Shown here piece after piece: positions 12,001-17,855 of a DNA stretch of 64,000 bases (the first letter of the stretch is position 1; each line of letters begins with the position of its first letter). A program made the translations under genes and the position numbers. The notes beneath the pieces were generated by a model. The model worked only from the letters and a program-made list of their open reading frames with translations, searched no databases and was not told where the DNA came from. This DNA comes from Isochrysis galbana (Eukaryota; Haptophyta; Isochrysidales; Isochrysidaceae). Where the stretch lies: positions 3,177,070 through 3,241,069 of the forward strand of contig CM030934.1 in NCBI GenBank assembly GCA_018136815.1. The letters are read 5' to 3'.

Positions 12001-12457
12001 CTTTCTTACAAGCTTGGACGTGGAGGCGATTCGTCTGCAAACCGCGCTGCTCTGCGCAGGCACCGGCGACCACTGGGTCGTTGCCACCATGGGTGATAGG
12101 CCTGCTCAATATGAAATCGACGGCGTCGTCCACTTTGTGGTGGACTTTGAGAGCGGCTCGGATTTGATGCAGATGTTGGCTCATCCTGTGTGGGCGACGT
12201 TGCCGCCGCTAACTACAATTGTGACAACCTTGGAGTTGGAGGGGGTCAAGCACGTGCTCACAGCATTGTCCTCGTCACTGCCGTCGCCTCCGCCACCAAT
12301 GCGCCTTGTCGCCGCTTCTCGTGGGTTGCAAGACTCAGAATCGTCCATGCTTGAGTCCGGCATAAACGGCTTGAGTGTCATCCAACTCAGCCTCCCCCAA
12401 ACGCAAGAAGATCCTGAGATGGAGGCCGCGGAGTTGTGCGCCATTATCACGAAGTAA
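1..12457 (+). CDS. Giant type I modular polyketide synthase, 3' part (cut by the window start)
   Basis: The frame is open from base 2, so the gene begins outside the window; 4151 codons and a TAA are visible with no intron. Domains by nucleotide: ER 80-960 (AAAGGVG cofactor loop), KR 985-1600 (GGTGGLG; Tyr and Asn in QSNYGAAN), ACP 1785-1990 (GLDSL, Ser codon 1874); KS 2150-3350 (DTACSA, Cys codon 2573), DH 3420-4120 (HxxxGxxxxP; HPADLDGSLH), structural KR half 4270-4800, ER 4860-5780, KR 5800-6420, ACP 6600-6810 (Ser 6689); KS 6960-8150 (Cys 7391), structural KR half 8290-8870, C-methyltransferase 8960-9910 (EIGAGTGG), KR-like domain 9960-10500, ACP 10730-10930 (Ser 10814), thioesterase 11130-11910 (GFSLG, Ser 11342) and a ~180-residue C-terminal extension. 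No acyltransferase is present, so malonyl units probably come from a trans-acting AT. The last KR has ISGSESPLG instead of the glycine loop and no catalytic Tyr. The TE marks chain release. The product is unknown. Confidence 0.95.
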   Translation, partial: GPIKLFFDARGAISNLRVVPQEVDDTDPVHGEVKLHVRAVGLNFRDVLNVLGVYPGDPGPPGGDCAVHISAMGTGIPHLKVGDAALGHGLAALASLSKSDARLMAAIDESLSMEQACTLPTTWCTVHMSLLAATPKASHHSLLQAAAGGVGLAAVEYTHWLSSRSSGTVGRPYKHFYLNRMGLVGETLSSRDGSAFAMGASRLLGSSRFRFTLNSLSADFIAGSFALLREDGCLCEIGKRAVYSYERLKAASTARYVAIALDSTIEQTPWWMRGTLVLLSRRARHFVLHGLPLQIFDLEKNVLAAFRTLQSGTNTGKVVVRVPMTAPTKPRGVHLLSGGTGGLGLLTGKWLGANGATSVVLAARGGKVATAEGEKLMKIAACDFRAVKCDAAELVDTRSMLGGIMAVDNAHLAGIWHAAGVLNDGLIRAQTAGTIKRVYAPKVHGAWGLQRASASSPLDAMVLFSSIAALLGGGGQSNYGAANGCLDALGACRRVRGLNAASIEWGPWADVGMAADPSVNARIQAGGFGLISLEQGIVAFQAALQPQVTGVMSLVVITWSKFLGVLPEVPPLLAAYASRKGAAVAGAPSGEVKEITMEQILETLKSTTGADVDPDAPLMESGLDSLGAVELGNQLQAQSGMTLPSTLIFDYPTARQLSGYFKEQADAANGTGATVQEELAPKASVNLEARVKACGLSANLPLGMNTSRSILSMVACNGDVITEVPPSRWSIVGSEQLGELIGQRVRHGGFLRDAELFDNGRFNVSPAEAAAMDPQQRLLMEYGYEAFHGAGLDKAALNGTVTGVFVGIAANDWQSIVTTSAMSRSVYAATGASLSIAAGRISFVLGLQGPCVSYDTACSATLAANHAALRALQLSECASGLLIGVGLMLLPSVGITFATAGMTSAKGHCHTFDKRADGYARGEAICGVALRVTEADATVHFSLLGSCVRQDGKSASLTAPSGIAQQGLLRAALADASITARDMACCEAHGTGTGLGDPIEAGSLAGAILAARAGSERALLVGSIKASSGHAEPAAGASGLMRLAVSLAAAKAPPNAQLRIINEHVNSALQKTSSALPTQLATLSKAPDRAIIGGVSSFGYSGTIVHTILEAAGPSDGDSKCTVRRREVAYVRKLYLWRDTPHPLIQQRVTDAEGNDKNSFRSDLKGALFAVIADHIVQGQVVFPGAGYMEMARAACVALAAGAKGAMLKRVFFLQPLMLSGDLANMHVTVDIMPDERFDVNSEDTENATRTSHCAGSQATYTDALDNFSHAALRASCAQPVDVAAIYSGFRSVGLEYGPLYRTLTSARVSREAGVAVGQLRRRSHKEGTCVHPADLDGSLHLTALLAEATAAGEIRLPFSVGEAALHDVSGRPWPVAERQGANMTGVWIGAKDGKSAKDSPGARLTNFETRVLKAAPKAAPAKKASHMYVTVWQGRDGAAAEESKAAAFMIGAAGTPLELGSASQSAHVGTVVFAVGLSSGWSTFDSLPGMAAAFDVVRTHTITRSTPPAWMLTAGALGARSSATGVSCHAGMMGLTRQARSEAPQSRLPLIDLDVIPPDASVSSAVSQAASALGLNYSGVEPEVAFDGIRQRVPRLAEAAGSLSGPIKLFFDARGAISNLRVVPQEVDDTDPVHGEVKLHVRAVGLNFRDVLNVLGVYPGDPGPPGGDCAVHISAMGTGIPHLKVGDAALGHGLAALASLSKSDARLMAAIDESLSMEQACTLPTTWCTVHMSLLAATPKASHHSLLQAAAGGVGLAAVEYTHWLSSRSSGTVGRPYKHFYLNRMGLVGETLSSRDGSAFAMGASRLLGSSRFRFTLNSLSADFIAGSFALLREDGCLCEIGKRAVYSYERLKAASTARYVAIALDSTIEQTPWWMRGTLVLLSRRARHFVLHGLPLQIFDLEKNVLAAFRTLQSGTNTGKVVVRVPMTAPTKPRGVHLLSGGTGGLGLLTGKWLGANGATSVVLAARGGKVATAEGEKLMKIAACDFRAVKCDAAELVDTRSMLGGIMAVDNAHLAGIWHAAGVLNDGLIRAQTAGTIKRVYAPKVHGAWGLQRASASSPLDAMVLFSSIAALLGGGGQSNYGAANGCLDALGACRRVRGLNAASIEWGPWADVGMAADPSVNARIQAGGFGLISLEQGIVAFQAALQPQVTGVMSLVVITWSKFLGVLPEVPPLLAAYASRKGAAVAGAPSGEVKEITMEQILETLKSTTGADVDPDAPLMESGLDSLGAVELGNQLQAQSGMTLPSTLIFDYPTARQLSGYFKEQADAANGTSSAGPDDVLASKTAINLDTLVNAYGMSAMLPNEMSSLSRIRHMAAAGGDVITEVPPDRWSLEGAEQLGEVIGKRVRHGGFVRDCELFDNAYFGVSPSEAAAMDPQQRLLMEYGYSAFHSAGLDRGALSNSLSGIFLGIASNDWQDIVKASPMARSVYAATGASLSIAAGRLSFVLGLQGPCCSYDTACSAALAANHGALRALQLHEASTGLVLGVTLMLLPSVGITFATAGMLSTLGHCHTFDKRADGYARGEACCAMALRISEATGLARFAIAGSCVRQDGKSASLTAPNGQAQQGLLRAALADASVNGKEVHTVEAHGTGTPLGDPIEASSMAGAILTGRGKSEVLALNSAKANVGHAEPAAGISGLLRLALGLIHSEAPPNAMLAIVNDHVMASLKGTPCAMPTQLARLPTGDVLIGTVSSFGYSGTIVNAVLRSAPSEAARNAEAPGLAYKRKAFAWAKATISLVARAQDEEEATAAERVQPAVYSTSWICIDTHDLASQTSTSGLSVLLISDAKEPEADSLRVFRMKHSTCDVGSLADVGYLHAIVFSAMTTQSLPDEDAMLGRGLRVLQQLVGLGGKTPPVWVCTKETQAVHGRVRVSFTHSSLWGLVRSAQVEMPRMRLSCVDVDHVGLSGASTLAPLIFAGSLSLPQGSIHGLRTAASHENEVALHGGVLAVPRLVSGNLLGMFELDFDELVANCGAFTDSKNASIDEAQLMLEAMAIESLCQGYIADMVAKTKGAQVTKWHHKLLYAWCAQQPPVTTRTSIEDVVREHGRGPEARLAERCGPNLHEVLTGKASYQELLFPGGSMDMVLPVYESSIAGTFYNECVVAALSAVCKQLPSGRKLHIIEIGAGTGGTASTVLPIVRGSCQEYMFTDVSEIFLMQAQQRFAEAETFMRYELLNIDVDPQLQGFAANSYDVGIATNVLHATPNMTNTMRNCYRLLRHGGIMVVNEVLRTNAFAQITFGLTDGWWFFASDPGRKNQTEPLMPWEHWRRLFSQAGFQRSYCMQGKGPLAAQAVMIGAVSRRNLPASQRPTPADGAHLISGSESPLGRLTTRALVQSGASRLVLASSSRRLKPGDMSWIPKNLSVERVACEAADSETALALLQAAQKDCSPIVGVFLMDSATAPISDPLRSLTAEALLQGYAALVHGARGLHTAATRAPLHFFHTFASSAGSLAISNRAPAAAAAAWLSSFTHHRQGAALSAYCLQTGGALAETRRDQRVDGGLFSISRDAALKALMQVLVGGSATTALMAVDWLVVVGNTEEVYGTVQPWKHRAHKRQALKLDVSRKIDLKYIQELLQQTTGSIVDADAPLMEAGLDSLGAVELGSQLQTQLGHELPTTLVLDYPTARDLAGYFETIQPANLVPEPPVAIPSNTTGARVSTGSNAPIRESVPQPLIPSAPAFDPLGIQGAGPIRGPNRPGAPPVWYIPGTPGICLLEFARMCDNLNGYMLYGLPYARVAAALGDDCEVMQLAHGLAEKIVVLQPEGDIRIAGFSLGAVIAYEVAWHLQRYGRSVASLALLDPVYVQCPSWLPMVWGPFWDAVKPDEEGKSGFTMANMPAQSERTNTAEVSHALPALMKALVRYMNAKQARKEKLTAPTLVLRTQEPLDQRLFEFTPTSTTRKFVADAAAWLVKSFSSLMPFGPHVRGSCAQMREMSVPGAHFTFLVDQRLADNSIGRLRDFITAQDDSSMPLITMLSSTRPKPPRKSKPTTALFLTSLDVEAIRLQTALLCAGTGDHWVVATMGDRPAQYEIDGVVHFVVDFESGSDLMQMLAHPVWATLPPLTTIVTTLELEGVKHVLTALSSSLPSPPPPMRLVAASRGLQDSESSMLESGINGLSVIQLSLPQTQEDPEMEAAELCAIITK
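2..1997 (+). repeat. Direct repeat copy 1 inside the PKS (ER-KR-ACP block)
   Basis: This block matches 4817-6812 base for base as far as I compared, at an offset of 4815 bp (1605 codons, one module). The first difference on the right is a T/C at 1998 versus 6813, after which the sequences diverge into different KS linkers. Confidence 0.93.
4817..6812 (+). repeat. Direct repeat copy 2 inside the PKS
   Basis: This is the second copy of the ~2.0-kb ER-KR-ACP block. The flanking KS domains are only similar (roughly three quarters identical in protein), so the identity is confined to this block. Confidence 0.93.
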
Positions 12458-12855
12458 TTTGCATTGAAGAACTCAATGATCTTGGCCGCTATAGTCAGCG
12501 CGGAATCTCTAAAAGCGCGTGGCGGGGTCAGTAATCAATACGGCACAATAGCCATTGTCGAGGTGTGCCTAACTCTATGCGCCTGATCTCCATCCATCCA
12601 TATCATTGTGTGAGTGGTGGATGGGCTAAAGTCGCGTTCCGTCGAAAGTGGACCATCGACTGAACAGTGTACGATAGTTTTAAAATTGTCACATTGTTTC
12701 CATTATACTACTAGATCATATACTAGATTATTATATAGGGCGTTTAAACACTAGCTTCTTTACTACTACTACTAGTAAGGGTTGAGCTGCGAGCTGCTTT
12801 TTTACCGTGGCCCGATGCCCGCAATAAAAAACCTAAACCTATAGCGGCTAAAAAC
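12458..12855. other. PKS 3' flank, no gene seen
   Basis: AT-richer sequence follows the TAA, with a stretch of ACTACT-like repeats near 12758-12775. I see no coding signal. Confidence 0.5.
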
Positions 12856-13498
12856 TTCCGTCCTACATTATAGGACCGCGTCCTACGATTCCGGTGTATT
12901 TGTAGGACCCTGAGCTTGAAAGCCACACAACTTTCGAGAGTGAAGGATTGGGACTTCCCACCAACTGAAGGATAGTCCGAACTCAGTCTTGAGATCCTTA
13001 GCTCCCACTACGGCCAAGGCTGTAGACTTCGTCTTGACCAAGCATTCGGCTCCAACGTGAACTGAGTACTTCGGCCATCGGAGGCCACCGGGTGCGTCGA
13101 GAGTTTTGTTTTTGCCCCGCAAGAGGCAAAAGCAGCCAAAACTCTCATTGGGCTTCAAAACCAAGCTTGGTCTCCACTGAAGGTCGAAAAGAACCCATGC
13201 CAAAGAGCATTTCATCTCGTGGGAGCAAGTTCTAGGGAGCTCATCATGAGCCTCAAATCGTGTCCTCAGGTGTTTGCGGCAATTCGTAGGACAACGCCGT
13301 TTTTTGCCGAGAAGGCTTCCGCGAGTGGCAAATGACTCATTATGCTTTGAGAATGGTGTCTTGAGCCTCTAGGAGGACTCAATGAGGGCAATGAGATGAA
13401 CACAGAAACCAAATCCTAGCTCCCCACTCCTAGATTGAACCGTGTCTTCATAGTTCACAACGTCGTCCTACATTGTAGGACTCGTCCTATAAAGCTGA
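12856..13498. repeat. Putative small element bounded by GTCCTA palindromes
   Basis: CGTCCTACATTATAGGAC lies near 12862 and CGTCCTACATTGTAGGAC near 13469, each followed by another CGTCCTA within a few bases. The 600 bp between carry no convincing ORF. A similarly built start (CGTCCTA...TAGGACC.CGTCCTA) recurs at 27998. I could not define a target duplication, so the element class is open. Confidence 0.4.
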
Positions 13499-13532
13499 GT
13501 ACCTTTATCCGATAGGGGGAGGAGCTCTGGCA

Positions 13533-13575
13533 AGAGGATGCAACTTGAGGTTCCCTTTTTTTTAGCCCCCCACAT
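13533..13575 (+). repeat. Solo left end of the TA-element family
   Basis: AGAGGATGCAACTTGAGGTT followed by CCC and a T run matches the left end of the element at 13871 and the copy at 60131. It lies about 100 bp before the hydroxylase ORF, which suggests that gene was itself cargo of a related element or landed beside one. Confidence 0.5.
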
Positions 13576-14125
13576 TGCCTTTTCTACACCTTATACAATT
13601 CTAACCTTCACCACCCCCAAAAATGTGTCCCTAGATGCAAAGGCATATGGGTCCAATGCCGCGCGGGTTGATTTCAAACAAAAAAGAAGTCATTTTTGTG
13701 TTTATCATCGTGATATTATCTACGCTATTTCTAGGCGGGAAGCATTGCGTGAAGCATTACTTTGGATGTCGTCAGAGGTTTTACCCGAACCCCTACAAAG
13801 TCTTTCCGCATCTTCAGATGCTCGCTCACAACTTTGAATTCATTGAAAGAGAGTTTCTTGGCAGTGAGTAAGAGGGTGCAACTCGAGGTTCCTTTTTTTT
13901 GTCACGCCCCTCCCGGCTTTTTAGGTATATAATTTCTACTGACCCCTAACTTCGCCCCTAACTCGGGGGTTGACCGCGCGCAGACAAACATAAACACGGG
14001 GACCCATCAAGCGGAAGACGTCTTGTGTTTCGTTTGTGCCTACCGTTTCCAACTTGGCCCCTGACTCGGACACGCTTCCTCGAGCGTGAATATCTTTTTT
14101 TCTTGCATAACAATAAGGGAACGTC

Positions 14126-14416
14126 ATGTTGGTATACATATACGATAAGCGTAATGAATATGATGTGGAGGAACTAAAGAAATTAACGGCTCCCATTACT
14201 GGCTGGTCCTTATTCATTATCGTGCCATCAATCGTAATTGGATTCCTGGCGGATAAAGTTAAAGGAATCGGAGTTGGAGCTGGAGTGGGAGTCGCACTGA
14301 CCCTGCTGCTTTTCTTTCTATTGTGGAAATTTAAGGTGTGGCGCCTTTCCAAAACAGACAAGATGCGGCTCACCGACGAAGCAAAGGCAAGGTTGGCCGC
14401 GCGCAAAAAGAAATAA
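14126..14416 (+). CDS. Small two-pass membrane protein, 96 aa, unknown
   Basis: The ORF starts ATG LVYIYDKRNEYD, has two hydrophobic segments (about residues 27-43 and 50-68) and a lysine-rich tail ending AARKKK before the TAA. It is AT-richer than host genes and lies within the TA-flanked element. Small proteins of this kind are common in polinton-like and giant algal viruses, but I do not recognise the family. The 44 bases encoding its second membrane segment and following residues (14306-14349) are repeated exactly at 14426-14469, just after its stop. Confidence 0.5.
   Translation: MLVYIYDKRNEYDVEELKKLTAPITGWSLFIIVPSIVIGFLADKVKGIGVGAGVGVALTLLLFFLLWKFKVWRLSKTDKMRLTDEAKARLAARKKK
14306..14349 (+). 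repeat. 44-bp exact direct repeat, copy 1
   Basis: CTGCTTTTCTTTCTATTGTG begins both copies. Copy 2 lies exactly 120 bp downstream at 14426-14469. Copy 1 is inside the small membrane-protein ORF. Copy 2 is fused to unrelated GC-rich coding sequence. Confidence 0.9.
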
Positions 14417-14425
14417 ACATGAACA

Positions 14426-14469
14426 CTGCTTTTCTTTCTATTGTGGAAATTTAAGGTGTGGCGCCTTTC
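14426..14469 (+). repeat. 44-bp exact direct repeat, copy 2
   Basis: This exact second copy sits at a composition break. AT-rich sequence of the small membrane gene lies to its left and GC-rich coding sequence (14470-14754) to its right, which suggests a recombination or template-switch junction. Confidence 0.85.
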
Positions 14470-14754
14470 TTCTGGATCAACCAGGCGGCGCGGGCCGCGT
14501 CGGAGGACGAGGACGAGTGGCCGTGGCAGTCGCGCGACGAGATGTACATCCCCGAGCAGATCCTCGTCAAGGAGTTCCAGGGCTGGTGCGACGCGAAGAA
14601 GCTGCCGACGGTGCGCTGGACGGAGGACCTGTACATGACCACGTTCCGGTCGCACGGCATCACGCGCGACAAGGCGACCCGCGTGTGGGAGGGGGAGACG
14701 CACAAGATGTACTACTTCACGGGGATCGCCCTCACGTCGAGCCAGCAGAACTGA
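14458..14754 (+). pseudogene. C-terminal fragment of a viral-type replication protein (primase/helicase-like), tentative
   Basis: The frame begins in the 44-bp repeat and encodes about 95 GC-rich residues, including YIPEQILVKEFQGWCDAKKL, then TEDLYMTTFRSHGI, ending SSQQN and TGA. The pattern of a domain that fetches or binds after a helicase resembles the C-terminus of phage and virus D5-type primase-helicases, but this is a weak match from memory, and the catalytic parts are absent. The true start is not visible because the 5' end is replaced by the repeat. Confidence 0.35.
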
Positions 14755-14919
14755 CTGGGCGCGGGTGGCCCCTTTTTATTGCGCGGGTGACAGGGCGAGC
14801 GATGCGTGCGGTGCTGCGCGCGTGGCTGCGCGTCCTGTTCGGGTGGCCGTGCGCGCGCGCGAGCCGCGCGGTGACGCCCGACCAGTTGCGCGCGCTGCGG
14901 CTCTACGCGCGTCCGGGGC

Positions 14920-15420
14920 GGTGCCACTGAGCGCGCGCGCGTTTGCGAATAAAAGAATTGCGCGATTCGCCGCGGTGCCCTCCCCAAAAAAATCTGTGAG
15001 TAAGTGGTAAGCCCCTCCTTGTTTGTCCTGAATGAATTCGTCCAGCAGTGATGCGATGCCGGTGTCAATAGCGACGCAAACTAGCATGCCCATCGCGTTG
15101 TCTGAATTGTCCGGGGTGACGCGCTCGTCCGACCGGGTGCGAGTGCCTTGACAAGCAGAGCGCCAATGTAGTCGGCAGCGCGCTTTGTGCGCTCAAGAGG
15201 AGGGGGTGCATGCTTCTGGTGTTTTGGACAGTCCTTGGTAGCTTCCGAGTCGAGCAGGCGCTTCATGCTTACGACCGCACGAGTGGCTTCATCCGGAGCG
15301 GCGGCTCCCTTAACCAGTACCTCGGCGTTACACGAATCCTTATTCATCTGCAAGGAGTATGCGGACAGTGAGCGCTGCAAGTCATACCTTTCTTTTTGAC
15401 CCTTGCTACCCCCACGACCG
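14920..15420 (-). pseudogene. Frameshifted unknown coding remnant inside the TA element
   Basis: On the minus strand one frame reads LQRSLSAYSLQMNKDSCNAE through ADYIGALLVKAL and then meets a stop. The next frame continues plausibly as VTPDNSDNAMGMLVCVAIDT through AYHLLTDFFGE. A one- or two-base shift near 15130 would join them into a protein of about 150 residues. I do not recognise the family. It lies opposite in orientation to the element's other ORFs. Confidence 0.35.
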
Positions 15421-16384
15421 CCCGTGTGGCGACTTCTCGCGAGCTTGGGCGGTCTTTCTCTCCCTCCCTCCTACCCATCCACTCCGTCAGCCAAACGGAA
15501 CAGTGCCACGTGAGGGTATGAGGGGGGGAAGCATTGCTCTAGGTGCTGCTTCCGCTCGCCCGGCGCTGCCCTCGCTCAGCCCAGCCACTGTCCCTCCCGG
15601 TCAGGAGACGTTGGCGCGCCTCTCCGCCCGCCTATGTGGACGCATCTCCTCCCGCCTACGGGACGCCTGCGCGCCTTCGTACGGCGGGGTGGGGTGCAAC
15701 CATCTGCGCTGGGGTGGCTGAAGGGAGCGAGGGCGCGGTGAAAGGGCAGGACCGGCTGCGATGTCCCCTTTTCTACGGTCAAATCGCCTTGCTGCACGTT
15801 TGTACTGTAAAAAAGGGGGTCCTTTAAGTAGAACTTATACCGTCCACATGGGGGGCACTTGCGAAAAAAACAACCAAACCTGAGGTTGCACCCTCTTACA
15901 ATATTTATGATTGGCTAGAAGAATATCTTTACACAAAAGAAAAGGGTCATGATTGGAAGGTAGTTCCACTCTATGGCTTTGGAGTTTGGAACGCCGAGTA
16001 CTCGACAACATTTCCAAAGACAATTGAATTAATCAGACCCATTCCAGGACTTCGAACTGCGATCTTTAGCAAACTCGGTCCTAGAACTAAACTAAACAAA
16101 CATCGCGGATGGAGCGGATTAGCCAATGAAGCTCTTCGTTGTCATATGGGCATTGTTGTTCCGGATCCTGACACGAAAGGTAGAAGTGGAGTTGCAGTCG
16201 AGGATGAATTTCGCCAGATTACAAAGGGAGAGTGGATTGTGTTCGATGACAGCAAAGAGCATATTGGCGTGAACGATTTTTGCTTCTTGACATAGAAAGA
16301 CCATGGTGGGTAAAGAAAGGAGAAAGTAAAATACACGATACTCCGGAGTTGTTAGATTTTGTCGCCAAATTTACTAGAGTCTAA

Positions 16385-17463
16385 AGACGTGTAACGAAAT
16401 TATTTTTTCCTTTCTTGGTGGTAAATGGGATTAAAACTAAATTAAATTTTTGAAAGGCTTGTTTTGCAACAAGCCTCCCGCTCCCGAGCCCCAGGCGACC
16501 CTCGCCACCGCGCCCCACCTGGGACGCCCCATGCCGCCCGAGGCGGCTCGTCAGAAAGCCCTCTCTAAGCCCATCCAGCCCATCCAAACCACCCCCGCGC
16601 AAGCGCGCGGGGTGGCGAGCAATGGCACCGAACAGGTTGCCACCATGGCTCTGCGTAGCTGCGTAGCATGCAGGGGGTCTTTGAGACCCCCTCCAACAGT
16701 GGGAAATCCTCCCACCCCAAGAGCACCTCATGTGGGAGGGCAGCTCAGCTGCCCTCCCCATGGTGGAAACCTCTACCATCAGCGCACCCAACATGGGAGG
16801 GCACTTCACAACCATCAATCTCCTACGGAGAGCACCCTAAGTAAGCCTCTGTTTTCCATGTTGACTCACTCCTCGTTTTCACCCCACTCCTGTGGGCCAC
16901 AAGAACCTACAACTCAGTGCCCTGCCTTGGGCACTCCTACAACACTTGACTCCCTCTCCCACTCTCCCTTCCTTCTACAACCAACCCAAACAGGACGAAC
17001 CCCCTCGCCCTCTGTTCAAAGCACCAAAATTTCAACTCAAGACTCAAGACCCATGTTGTTACACTTCTCGTTTTCACCCCACTCTTGTGGGCCACAAATA
17101 CCTACAACTCAGTGCCCTGCCTTGGGCCCTCTTTCAACACCTCACTCCCTCTCCCACTCCCTCTTGCAACTACAACCAACCCAAGAAGCACAGCCCCCCT
17201 CGCCCTCTGTTTCAATCACCAAAAATTTCGACTCAAGACAAGAGGGAGGACATGTCTTGAGGCGGCGTCGCTGCCCATGCCTAGTGCAAGGGTATAGCGC
17301 CCCCACTCAGACATCTCCTTCCCCACAGCTCCTCTCTGAGGAGTTGCTCCTCTCCCTCCCATTAGGCCCCCTTGCCTGCGAGACCAGAACAGAATCTTGG
17401 CGTGGGGGGCTGTTTGAGTGTGGAGGGCGAGGGGCGCTCCAGCTAGCGCAGGTAGAAAGCTAG
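16385..17463 (+). mobile_element. Diverged retrotransposon ORF1 remnant with a tandem repeat
   Basis: The frame 16450-17463 is open. Its part near 16730-16840 (two CCATGG-flanked blocks and ACCATCAGCGCACCCAA) matches the proline-rich region of the ORF1 at 45300-45400, so I read it as an old ORF1 copy. Two units of about 195 bp (65 codons) start at 16873 and 17068 and encode SFSPHSCGPQ.PTTQCPALG. No 3' end is recognisable. Confidence 0.45.
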
Positions 17464-17855
17464 TGAAGAGCTGGGTGGCATAAGGGGGAAGGGTGCTTGC
17501 GCTTGCCGCGGCAGGGTGTCCTGTCTTGAGTTAGCGCTAGTTCCGTTCCTTTGCCGCGCCGCGACCTAAAAAAATTTGTTAAAAATTAATAAGGGTTAAA
17601 AAGCGTGGCAGTGACCGGCCGCTAAGAGTGTGTTTCACGGGCGGTGGGTAGGGTTGAAATTTTGTGTGGTTGCCAGAACGCACCTCATGCTTATATTATG
17701 CAAACAGAAGCGTTTCTTCACGTAACCAAGTGAGCCCCCCCCCTCCCTTCACTTCCACCCTCTCCCTCGCTCGGTCCCATCGTCCCCTCGCCAGCCGCCA
17801 ATCTGCTCGCCTCCTTCAGCCCGCTCCTCTCCTCGCCCCTACATTTTAGCACTAC
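17464..17855. other. Intergenic, no gene seen
   Basis: It holds GGTTAAAAAGCGTGGCAGTG near 17595, which has a close match (GGTTAAAAAGCGTGAGTGACC) near 51228, and a pyrimidine-rich stretch at 17729-17840 downstream of the cyclophilin-type gene. Confidence 0.4.

Larger units (their letters stand above)
13871..15896. mobile_element. 2026-bp TIR element with TA target duplication
   Basis: Both termini read inward as AGAGGGTGCAAC, followed by an imperfect match to about 20 bp, and each is flanked by TA (13869-13870 and 15897-15898). The host gene reads through when the element is removed. The right arm (~15560-15896), with its TACTTGAAGG.../ACTTATACCGTCC block, recurs at 43175, 46691, 56345 and 62118. 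The left arm recurs at 60131. A TA target is typical of Tc1/mariner-like elements, but I see no DDE transposase. The interior holds a small membrane-protein ORF, a replication-protein-like fragment and a broken minus-strand ORF, so it is either non-autonomous or an unfamiliar class. Confidence 0.85.
13635..16384 (+). pseudogene. Aspartyl/asparaginyl beta-hydroxylase-like gene, interrupted by a transposon and frameshifted
   Basis: The 5' part (13635-13870) encodes a short basic N-terminus, one membrane segment (VIFVFIIVILSTLFLGG) and the start of the domain. The 3' part runs from 15897 to 16384. Removing 13871-15896 with one TA duplication restores the frame as ...EFLGSE|YNIYDWLEEY. The 3' part carries the family's iron-binding His pair, in LRCHMGIVVP and FDDSKEHIGVN, known from the 2-oxoglutarate oxygenase fold of aspartyl hydroxylases. 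Near 16280 the frame slips: the TAG at 16293 ends one frame, while LLDIERPWW continues in another to the TAA at 16382. The restored length would be about 240 codons. Base composition is much AT-richer than neighbouring genes, and such hydroxylases are known in algal giant viruses, so viral or other transfer is possible (inference). The copy is dead. Confidence 0.85.
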
